Assembly (NCBI GenBank): GCA_022606425.2
Contig: JAHDVF020000732.1
Coordinates: forward strand, 682,001-746,000
DNA from: Lepidostoma basale
Lineage: Eukaryota; Arthropoda; Insecta; Trichoptera; Lepidostomatidae
Reading direction: 5' to 3'
DNA length: 64,000 bases
Part shown: positions 12,101-24,100 of the stretch, piece by piece
How the letters are laid out: each line of letters begins with the position of its first letter
Position numbering within the stretch: the stretch's first letter is position 1
Notes under the pieces: model-generated
Seen by the model: the letters and a program-made list of their open reading frames with translations, nothing else
Database searches by the model: none
What the model was told of the DNA's origin: nothing
Translations under genes and position numbers: made by a program

Positions 12101-15100
12101 TTATAATTTAATAACATTAATTAGAAAAAGTTATTGGAAAATATTTGTTTTCATCATATCCATTCCGACTTTTTTCAGAATATTTTCTGTATCGCCTTTT
12201 TTTGCAAATAAATAATTGAGTATTTAATGATCAATATATGTGTTTATCTGCTTCAGGTACAGTACCCTCGCTTCCGCAAAGGCGAGCCAGGAGGTGTACA
12301 AGAACCAGCCGGGCCGCATAGAGGACTACATCCCGGGGCGGTCCTCCGTGGTGGACAAGGAGGCCAAACAGGTAATCCCACCTCTCGCTCCATCGCTTCG
12401 GGGATCAAAGGCACACTTAACCACATTCACACCACTTCACCCAATAACCATCGCTTCCCGTGTTGATACATCGTCGAACTTTGAGGGTAGGATTATTAAC
12501 ATTTTCCCAACAGCAAAACACGCCACTCCAGTCAGATTTATCTCAGAGCATCTTATAAATCATTTTTATCAGGTGTTAAAAGAGGGCACCATTAGAGCCG
12601 TGAATTTGCTGTTTGGGTATTGCTCTATAATCCCGCCCTACACCTCATTGGGCTTACTAAATATGAAAGGGCTTTTAAAAATTATTCTATGTATAAAATT
12701 GTTATATTTATTAATTGCTTTAATGTAATTTAACTATTTAATACGAATGTAGTCAATGCGTTTTCATTTTAAATTATAGTAAGAGCTCAATCAGTGTGTA
12801 GACGTGTAGTTTGGGTTCATATAGACCTCTCTCATAGTGCCAATAATTATTGTATATTAATTTGAAAAATATTTCATTCGTGTTATTCAACAAGTCTACT
12901 AGCGCTGTCAGATAAAATATCCCAAATGAATTACGTAGTACCGGTGGGCATCCAATAACAGCAACAAAATGTGATTGACCTTTATTAAATACATACTATC
13001 GGAGTTATTTAAAAATGGAATCCTATATTACGACAAAATTCGGTGCTTTTTATGTTTATGTTATTTTAAGAAAATATTTAACAAATTATTTTCAATGTTC
13101 ATAATATAAACCGCCTTCAAGGTGAATGTACCACAATCAAGTATTCAAATTAGTCTAATTTTTATTATAATTATCGAGCTCATCTTGTACGCTTACAAAT
13201 AATCCGAATTAATTCACTGACTTCATGAAACAAAGCTTTTAAAAGGCAAATATTATAATTAAACGTCAACAATAGTTCAACGATTACTTGACAATTGATA
13301 CTAGAATATAGATCACATCTTATGCAAGCTTAGCCTTCATAGGGGTGCGGCGCTGAAACAAGGCTTATAAGTAAATATCTGTTTGTGTTTGTCCACGATA
13401 TTGAATGCTTATCACATTATTTCATGTTTCTTTCTAGTGGTGGGACGAGGTTATGGACATATTTGACGGGGTACGATATTTTTACTCTTCTATAATATTA
13501 ATGACTCCACAAACTATCGAACTGAGCACCTAGTTCAACACGTAGAACAATATAAATACAAAACGATTTGTCCCAATAGAACTTAGAAGTTTAGTGGCAA
13601 ATTCATTTAGAATATTATTACTTTTATTTACATATTTAATATTAACAAATATTTGTTATCCACCAATAACAACCCTTTGATTTTTATATATTGAAAGTTT
13701 TTATGAAACCAAAACTTGTTCACATATTCGCGAATTCGTGAATCAATTTCTTAGTAATAAAACATACCGTTTAAATTATAATAATATTACTAAAAAGACT
13801 CTCATTTTATATATTAATAACACAACTCAGTGCTTTACATGTTAACATTGCTTGTACATCAGCCAAATCATATAAATTTGAAAAACACCTTCCATTGATT
13901 GACACGTATTCTTAGTGTGATCCACGTTACTCTCAAACAAATTTATGTGATTTAAAATATTTACTCACAAGGGTTGGTTTTAACAGAATATGTTTTTTTA
14001 AGATTGAGTTCACATGTATCTAATATAAAATAATAAACAATATTGTACAGATTTATTCACACAATAGTACTTACTTCTTCCGTTGATGCTCATGGGTGAT
14101 TGTTAACAAAAATAAACGCAAAGGATCAAAATGCAACAAACCAACAACTCTCCCGACGGGAGGTATCTGTTTGACGAACCCTTAGGGTGAGTACCCACTT
14201 TGTGAGAGGACACAATTTCAAATCAATAATACATTATGTGTGTGTACACAATAGTAAATAAAAATATTAAAGAGAACATAGCGTTTGTTTATTACGTATC
14301 TTGATGAATAAAAGTAAAAATATGTCCAAACAGTAAAGTGCAGGATGTACGTTTTAATAGTGTTAGTGTTGTGTTGTTATCCACGAGCATCAAAAAGCTT
14401 TCACACAAACATATCGTAACAAAACCAAAACACTGTGTTCCATTTGTCACCTAACCTGGTTTGCTCTCCCCCGGATCCGTGGCACCTCACAACCGGACTA
14501 ATTAAAGTGGCTGGACGAAAATTCCCCATTGCCGCCCTACAGCACCCTCTTTGCGAGGGCTCTCCAGAGGAGTGTAAGCTTTTGTTCCCTTGTGACCACA
14601 CTTTGGCTGTAAAGTCATGTGGCTTGAATGTTGTCCATGCAGCTTGTATTTTTTTTCAAAAAATCATTTTGGATGCGATCTAGGATTGCGAAACCACCGA
14701 TACCGTCTTCAGTCAATTTAATTGAAATCGAAATTAAGCCAATAAATAAAATAATTAACTGATTCGACGAAATATTTTTGAAAGTTACGTATATCTTGTT
14801 ATTTTTCACAAATCTATTTTTCTTTAATCTTTTTTAAGTGTATGATATAATACAAGTAGAGTGACTAACTTACCAGGACTTGTAGGCTTCATCAGATTTT
14901 AAAAATATATTTGATAATAGGCTGGGAATGGGAAAATGTTTATTTCATATAATATCTCCAAACTTCTAAGATATTTAGTTATTAGTGATTAATTAAAAAA
15001 CCCAGACTGTTTCTACCTTAAATTAACTATGATGATTTTTGTATATATTTAAGAATATCGACGGTATTAGATTTATCATAATTAATAAATAAAGCTTTTG

Positions 15101-18100
15101 TTTCAAGCAATAAGTATATAAGAATGATTTGTATTACGCATGGCAAAAACTGATTTTTTATATTTAATTGTATGAATGGCATCGTTAATACCGTTAACTA
15201 TGCAAATAACAAATGCATATTCTGTGTAATAAAAGCACTTGATATTATCATATTATATATTGTATATTTATGTATATGATCTAAAAAAATCACGTGAGCT
15301 CTTAGTACGGCGGTAGAAGTTTTTTTTTTTAATGTTGTAGGCTCAATGTTGTAGCCATTTGCAAACTCAGAATGACATTCTTAAAATATTTTTTTAAGTT
15401 AAAACTTATACCGATCGTAAGACCCAACTTGTAGAATTGCACATGTTTGCATGCAAATACTCAAATTTACTTTTATGTATAATACATTCCTAATCACCTT
15501 GATATAAGAAGTTATTAAAAATTTGGAAATATTAACTTATTTTTCTACTATTGGCATGACGTCCTATATTATATGTTACCGCATGTTACACTATTTTGAA
15601 ACAAACTATTAAAAAACTTTTGAAAATCCCACACTAGTCTCAAAGAACTTGAAATAGTTATATTTAATCTTCTGAGTATTATTGTTCAGAGGTTTAAAAT
15701 CAAAGGGATTTTTTTGCGAAAGCATATTTCCAATAATTCTCCCCTGCTCAATCAATGTTTCTGATTAAGATTAGTTGTTAGTTGTTTTATGAATTTCAAG
15801 CTTTAATATATTCGAACGAAAAACGCAAAGCTCCCAAGAGACTCGTTTTCCTAATTGATTTTTTGCAGTGAAGGATTGATTGAAATCTAATTGTTTTACT
15901 CTGTTTCGTTTGTGTTCTCTCTCTCTGAATGAAAATACCTGTTTCTCTTGTGACGAAGGGTTGATGCTTGTTTTACTTCTAGTTTATCGTACAATAGAAG
16001 GTTACCTGATAAGTTGAACAATGCTCTAATTATTTTTTAAATATTTTAGCAATTAGCAAACGCCTCTACGAACCATCCCCAGATTAATAACAAGCAGAGT
16101 GTTTCTTCGTCTGCTATTTCCAAGTCCTATATGGCGCGGTAAGTAATCACTAGTACTAGACAAATATTCTTAATAATACATTTCTCACTCCAGACGTTTG
16201 CTTCGTAAACTCGAGTATCAAAGTTCTTCAAAGTTTCATATTTCACGCTAGGAACATGAAATATTTAACTAAAAAAGCAAGCGGAATAAAACTGAGTATT
16301 CTTTAAGATTTTTGTGTTTAATTTTTATTATTTTTAATAATCATTTAACGATTAATTACAATAACCATTATTTTTATTTTTATTTAAGTTTTTATTTATT
16401 ATATATATAATATCTGCAATACAAAACAAACTTTTTTCTATCAAAACACAAAAATCATAAACAGTATCAGATTCAAATGCAAATAAGTAATAAGTACGTT
16501 CACATAAGTGTATGATAGAGTGTAGAATGAAAATATAGGAATTGAATACAGTGCGAATGAAAGTGTTATGAACAAAATATTGAAACAATCGTTAAGATTG
16601 TTTGGAGACATGAAAATAAAGAATGATGAAGAAAGTATATGTAAACGTCGTAAAAAGAACTAGAAATGGAAAAAGAACTAGAAGAGAAAAACGTGGCACA
16701 ATCAAATAAATCAAATATTAAATGTCGGACACGCGAGGAGAGTCAGAGAAATCAACGTGCTAGCATGACACGCTGTATAAATGTTGAGGATGCGAAAGAA
16801 GTATTTGAAGAAAGAACAATGTGGCAGTCCATTCATTCTGCCTAACTCTTCAGAGAGACGGCGTGATGATTAGATAGTTAGTATCAGATTCAAATAGGTT
16901 AATCAGTCAATATAAAACTTTTTCAACAATTTGATTTGAATGTAATGATTCCAGCGCTCTAAAAGAGTCTGGGTACGAGAGCGACTCGACGCTGGTGTTC
17001 CGGCGCCGCGGCGTCACGGGAGACATGGACAGCGCCCCCCTTTCTCCGCGAGAGCAGCGCCAGGCCTATAGGGAAGTGCAGGCCGGGGGCGAGCCGCCCC
17101 TCCATGGGTTCCGAAAACCAGCCCCCGACAGACCCAAGGGTGAGCCGCAAAAGGCATTTTAGAACAAGCTTTAAATTTAACAGCTCTTGTGATTTGTGAA
17201 ATAGATTTTTTAATCTTTTGCTTTTATCAGTTTGTTTATTCTGATAAAGAGATGTTGAAATTTACCTAACAGCTAGCATTTATCAGCTATACATTATTTT
17301 CAATTTGGTGGTCGGGTAAATAAATGTAAAGTTCTCTCTGTGGTACAACTGGTTCTTTTTAAAACGTGCGGATATCTTTAAATGTCTACATATTATAATA
17401 CAAAAAAACCTTTTGGTTTTTATTCGAAAAAAATATCACTATCTATGATTATGGTCAATGTAAAGAGTCTACAGATGTATTAAAAATCCGTTTATTTTTC
17501 TTTATGCCTGCATTTATTTATAATGTTACATTCTAAATTTTGAGGATTGACGATGCTTTATAAGATTAACTCACGCGCAAAATAATGCTTTGAAATAAAT
17601 ATTATGATAGAATAATTAAAATATGATATAATATGTATTAATCGTATTTATAGATTTATGTACTGCGCACTACAACGGAAATAACTATTTAAAATGATGA
17701 AAATTGCACAATTAGAATACGAGATCGTGTATTGACTATACCTACTATGGGTATTATGTTTTTGAATTGTACGGACACAGCGATCACGTTTGATGTCACA
17801 TTCTTTAATGTTCCGCGGGCCTAGTAACCTGATTTGAATTTTTCGAAATTGACTATTTGAACGGATCGGCGTGCGAACTCTGCACCAGCCACTCATGCAT
17901 AAATGATTAATGATTTCGTTTCGCGTCACGAAGAATTATGGGAGCCCTTTTGGTCCAATAAGCGGGAGAACGCGGTGGCGCGATTTTGTGAAGCGCGGAA
18001 GTACGGCTCGCCGTTAATGAGCGCCGCCGGCCGCGGTCGGTCCATTGTCCGCCGAAGGCCGGGCGGGACACTGCCATCTCACTCGCTCTACCACTCGTAC

Positions 18101-21100
18101 CACTCATATCTATCTCCCGTCCAGTACGGTCACCGAGCACGCATGCATCTCGCGGCTTGTACGATCTACACATCTAACGCTTTTTGGAGTCACTTTGTAA
18201 GGGTGAGTAACACTTTGGTATATTTCTTCTGGCTATGTTGGTGTCGGCTCTGAAACGCTTCTATCAACTAGAAAGGTAATGTTCTTCTATCCATTCTTCC
18301 TAACGTTTCCATAAGCTGGCATGTATTTTGCACTCCTGTTTTTCGTTGACTAAGCAATGCATCGATAAGAAACCCTCGGCACACACAATCACAGTATTTC
18401 ATAGCAAAGCGCAAGAACACCGCCTAGGATCGACGGTCGCCGTCCTCACAGCATAACCCCACCGAGTTCACGTGTTCCAGCGCACGACAGAATGGAATAA
18501 TATTTAGATATGTGTTATTGATCATCCACAGAAGACACCGAGATCGAATATTTCCCGCTCTCGCCGACGCTCACCAGAATCAGAGTTCACAAAAATGTTT
18601 CCAAGAACCTCGGTAACGATATTCTGTGCTACCCCGTCACCTCCACCGTCAGCGGCTCCCACAAAGTCTTCGAGGATTACAAGCATCACGTCCCGTCCTT
18701 CTTAAGTCTGGATGTTCCTAAGCCCGCGAAGTCGAACCCGCCCGCCCCGCCCCGCCGACTGTCCTCGAGAGCCAATACGACTCTCAGGCTGGTGTCCTCC
18801 ATCGCTTCCACTTCGTCAGCTTCGAGGATTTTGCAAACCCAAAGGAATAAAAATGATACCAACGTTAAATTTCTGCAGGGAAGACTGTCGAGTAAACTTA
18901 ACAACTCAAACACATCCAAGGATTTGCGCAAGAAAGACATCGTGAAAATGAAGTCCGCCGACGGCAAAAGAATAAAAACCACGAAAACATGTGCCCCGGC
19001 GGTTGTTCCTCTCGGTAGTAAAACTAAACTTATCGAGAAGAAGAGGAGCTCCGAAACGTTCAAAGGAACTAGCAGCTTCGGCTCGCCCAGGCGCACGATG
19101 TCTCCGGTGGAGTATGCCTCTGCGAACATCAACAGGTATTTCGGAGAGCCGTCTGCCCAGGGCAGGGTGGTCATAGAGGGGGGCGCGGGGCGGCGCACGC
19201 CGATATCCGGGATTCTGGACAGAGGAACATCATTAGACAGAACGTTTGCGAGCGAAAAAAGACACTTACCTCTGAAAAGTATTAGGGAGTCCCCTACAAA
19301 AACTTTGTCGAAATCGGCGGAACTCATATCTCCTACAGAAGTTCGCAAAGCATTCAAAGAAAACGCCGAAATTAGATTAGTCAAATCCCAAGGAGCGATT
19401 TCCAAACAACCAAATTTATATGGGTCTTCTAAAAATATCAGAAAAAGCAGTGACGATAAAAGAGCGACTATGTTATCTCCCCGGGGCAGAGATCTCCTTC
19501 GGACCTCCGACAAACTGTACGGATACGGTAAATTCAAGTCGCCATCGTCTTCAGAATTTTCCTCTCAAACTTATATAGCGTCGGATTCCCCTACTTACAA
19601 GGACAGTTTACCAACACCAGATTTAATTAACATTCCAAAACGGAGTTCTATTAAAACTGCATTGAAAAAAAATACTGAAAGTGGTTCTATTAAATCAAAA
19701 CCTGCAATTGTTGTCAATGGCCAAAAATCGTCAAAAAATACCAAAAGCAAGTCCTCCGAGCGCCCACATAGCTCCACGCGAGTAAAAAAATCGAAAGATG
19801 AAAACGAATGTACCAAAAATAAATCGGACAAATCCAACGGTAAGAAATCTGTCAAAAGAATTAAAACAAACGGAGATAAATCAAGGAAGTATGTGAATCT
19901 CAATCAAATTTTGAAAATTAAGAATCAAAATGACAATCTTCCTTATCCCAACGATTCGTTGGACTATATCAAAAGTATTAATCAACAGATCGACTCTTGT
20001 GTGCAACATTATGAGAACACGCAAAGTGTCAACTTTAACGAGATCTGTGATAGAAGAGACGCTGTGATGAGCGACTCTTTTTTTCAACATCTCTTTTTGC
20101 GAGATACCCCAACTCAAAGAAATGATTCCGATTATCACTCTACCACTGTTCTAGAAAAGGCCAAGATATTTCAGAACAATCCGAGTCCTGGCATTCAGTT
20201 CAATCGCTACTCGAACTCTTACCTGACTCACAAAAAGCCGGTGAGCGAATCGAAATTCCGCACATGGGATAGAAACGATATTGTCAGGTCTAAGAGCCCG
20301 AGATCCACATCCTGGCCGGGTAGACTCGGCTTGTCTAATATCAGGAGATTTGATAGTCTCGGGAGCGGTGCGGCCTCCATGCACGTCGTCGGGTCCTCTC
20401 TCGTGTTTTCTAAATCCGACCCTAGAAGCAAAAGCGAACCTCCAAATTCCAGACTAATTCTCTCACAAACAGTTCGTCCAAAATCACCGATAATCTCGAG
20501 AAGAACTATCATATCCGAATCTCCCACCAAAGTAGTATGCAAGAGATTACCTTCTCCTCCAGCGAAGATAATATTTTCACAAACCTCGAGACCCCTCTCC
20601 CCGATAGTTTTGCACAATAAAAGGAAAAGTACTACGGAGCCGGTGAGAATTACCCGAAGCTCTCCTTCGAAAATTGTTCTGAGCCAAACTTCACGACCCG
20701 TTACCCCCGTCGTGTCCCGGAAGTTTTATTACGACACCAATTTATCAACTAGATCCAGGTCAGAGTCACCTAATTTATTGAGCAAAACTGACACTACGCA
20801 CTTCCCAGAACCAAACACATTTCAAAGAAAAAGTTCGCTTTCGCCCAAAAGGAGTGTAAGATCAACGTTTACAATCAAGCGAGAGCAGTCGCCCTCGCCA
20901 TCCCCCATGAGATCACCGTCGTGCCGACGGATACACAGTGCTCGCATGTCCCAATCCAAAGCGGCAGAACGTTTGACTTCTTTGAAAAATAGTATTCTGC
21001 GCACTCAAAGTGCCGGAGACGCCGAATCTAGAAGCAGAACTAGAAACATTTCGATTGAGCGCTGTAGGTCCTCTGCAGATTTAGACAGGTTAAGGCAGCA

Positions 21101-24100
21101 TTTGGAATACCAGGAATACATAACTGAGCTGAAACACCAAAGAACAAAGTCAGACAGATTCAAGGAGTTGAACCGATTCTACGCCTACTTGGAACGAATA
21201 GGCGAGCTTGAAAGAACGACTTCTACTAGTGACTTAAGACCTCGGAAGCGGGATGAAGAAATTATCGACTTCGAACGATGGAAGTTGATACGAGCGAAGG
21301 AGAGAGCGGAAGAAGAACTTAATCGACTTTACAAAAAAATGAAAGTCGAACAACAAGAAAAAGATTTACTCTTTTTACCAAATGATTCGGAACAAATAAA
21401 ATGGAGACGAAATAAAGACTGGAATCTCAGAGCAAAAGAGAAGTCAGTCGAGGATCTTAGAGAACACTTTACAAAAATGGCCGACCGAGAATATGAATAT
21501 GTTTTTAGGACAAACGATAAAACTCCGAAAAAGGACACTTACACGCCACTTTGGAGAGGCAGTTCTGTAGTCAATCTTGCTACAAATTTATCTAAAAAGA
21601 ATCAATCGGAGTTAATGTCCAAATCGGATCGTATATCGGCTAAAATTAGAGCTGAACCAACTCTCACCAACGTAAGGGAGCGTTTCGGGATCGGAAGCAG
21701 ACTATGGAGCAGTTTGTCCATGGAACAAGTGAATGCTCTGAAGAGTCAACTAAATTCGATTTACAGCAAGGAATATAATTCTAAACAAAAGGAATCAGAC
21801 GAAGATTACGTCATCACAGTACCGAGATCAAAGAATTCCAATGCACCTCGGTCCCTTCAAGTTCGTTGTAATTCATTTACAGCAGGTGATCATGTAAGCG
21901 GATTGGAAGAAAGCAAAACAATAAAAGCAGATTCCATTAGTTCTATACAGCATTTGCCAACAGATAAGGATTCGAAGAACTCTTTCACCAACAACAAGAA
22001 TCTTTCAGAAAAGGATAAGAAACGAATTTCCATGACCTTGAGTCAAGAAGTTTTGGAAAGAGTGAAACAACACAGAGAAATTTACTCGCCAATTGTTCTC
22101 GCCAAAGAAACTCGCGGAGCCACTGCGGCAGCAAGAATAAAGGGAATTTCAGTCAGCCGTTCTGGGACTGCCAGTCCGAGTTCGTCTAACGACCACCCTG
22201 TCACGGCGACTAAACTGAGTAAAGGAACAGTTGGGGAACCTTCCAGCGAACGCAACATAATGGATCAGTTCGCCGAGGAAGTTTATCAAACACCTTCTCC
22301 TATCCGTCCGTCATCCGCCAGTGAAACGGAAACTGGTAGCTCCGATACATCTAATCAAACAGTCATTTTTTGTGGAGGCAAAGATGATGTTAAGAAAAAG
22401 GTTGACTTTTTTGAAAAGACACGGAAAGATCCCATTGGTACTGTCATATATCACGCCAGAGATGACTCATCCGAAGAGAAACAGGACAGTTTTGAAAATA
22501 TCGATGAACCTAAAATACCATCTCCTCCGCCTTACAAAATCGAAGATACTGGGTTAGCAAGCAAGAAACTAAATTATTCTCAATCATATTCGAGCTTGAA
22601 GGACCTCTTCGGTGAAACCCAAGTCAACAATTACCAGTCCCTGTCGCCAAGTGTGCAGGCGACCCCGGCGGTCGTGTACCACCCAGAGCACAAGTCTGAC
22701 AGCGGGAACCTCTCTCTCACATCTAATGTTTCCGAGTTAGATAACATAAGTCGCAGCAGAAGTTTGTCACCAGACCCGGAAAGATATTGGCGGGCTTATT
22801 TAAGTCTCGTCAAAGCGGGTGAAGTCGGTAAATTAAAAAATAAGTTTGAGCTCGCTGACTTTTTCAACGATTACGATGTGAACCCCCCTGCGTTACGAAG
22901 ACATCAAAGTGATCCGGAAATCGTTCGAACTATACTTCAACATAACTGGAAAAGAAGAAACACATTAGATGTCAAACGCCACGAACGAGGCGACGTGGAT
23001 CGATTGACCCACAAATACGAACTATCGACTAGAAGTAGAAGCCGTAATAAAAGATACGCCATGAATTCCCCAATCCCCAAGGCCCCCATCCGGGCTGACA
23101 ATAGAGATATGCCGCACATCGATGTCATATCTAAACTGGCATCTTTGAAACCTCGCTCGATGACTGCCCCTTCACGCGTTGCTTCGCACGAGTACCCTTC
23201 GGAGTGTCCTGTGGGGGAAGTTGAAAGGATTCGGAGGAGATTCGAAAAAGAAAACACTTCCCTTCTGGGACAGATGTTCACATCGGCACCAGATATTCAC
23301 GAGCTACGAGATATAGCTCCTTATTTATCTGGATCGTGGACGGCGCACAGGTTTCCGAAGCGCGAAGATAACAACCGGTCTATTTCCACTCACGATTATC
23401 TTTCCGAAGACAAGTATTCTCCCTTGAGGAGGGACCGGACGAGGCCCAAATCGGTGTCTCCTGTCAAGGTCAAGAGCCCGAAGCCCAGTTCCATTTTGAA
23501 GCAAAGTTCAAAGAGCCGCGACGTGTTCGCGAACCAGGAGTTTGACCCCTCGAAGCACCGGCCCCGTTACCGCTACCAGCCGCCCCCGGAGGAGGCCGCC
23601 CCGCCCCCGCCGCGCCCCCCGCGGCCCGCCTGGCCGGTGGTGCTCCCCGCGCCCTCCGCCCGCCCCACGGTTACATTTCAAGGTTTAGAAATAATTGCTT
23701 TATTTTTAAATCACATTTGCCATCTACTCACGATATGTGCAAAAAAGTGTATTCATGACATTTTTTAATGATTGCATACATCGTGGTGCCTGCACCGTTA
23801 TTATAATATAATCATGTACATAATAATACAATACAAACCCACTGTTTACGCGATGAGGCGCTATTAAATATCTGTATCGTGTGTGTCATGGGTAACTACA
23901 GTAGTCTTATCGTTCATTTTTTTAGTGGTTTTATTTTACCCTAACCATTAACATCAGAGGAACTCATTACCTCTGTACAAATTTAAATAATTTATTCAAT
24001 CTGAACGCTCCAAATATAAACTGATTTAATTTAATCTATACAAATTCAAAGCTCTATTACTTTAAGTGGGAGGAAACACCACACAAATATTCACCATCCC

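Noticed and set aside
12372..12728. Open reading frame continuing past exon 12257-12371
   Set aside because: The consensus donor at 12372 and the perfect family continuation ([11 protein letters not shown]) in the next exon show this is intron.
14435..14683. 82-codon [23 protein letters not shown]...
   Set aside because: Lies in an intron with no acceptor/donor pair in phase. Probably part of an unrecognised repeat.
17903..18253. 116-codon [23 protein letters not shown]...
   Set aside because: Crosses a GC-rich, probably noncoding segment, resembles no family, and does not splice in phase to the giant exon.
18686..19537. 283-codon minus-strand ORF (and several shorter ones to 23281)
   Set aside because: Antisense shadow of the giant CAP exon. 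Hydrophobic Leu/Ser-rich composition is what the complement of Ser/Lys/Glu-rich coding gives.
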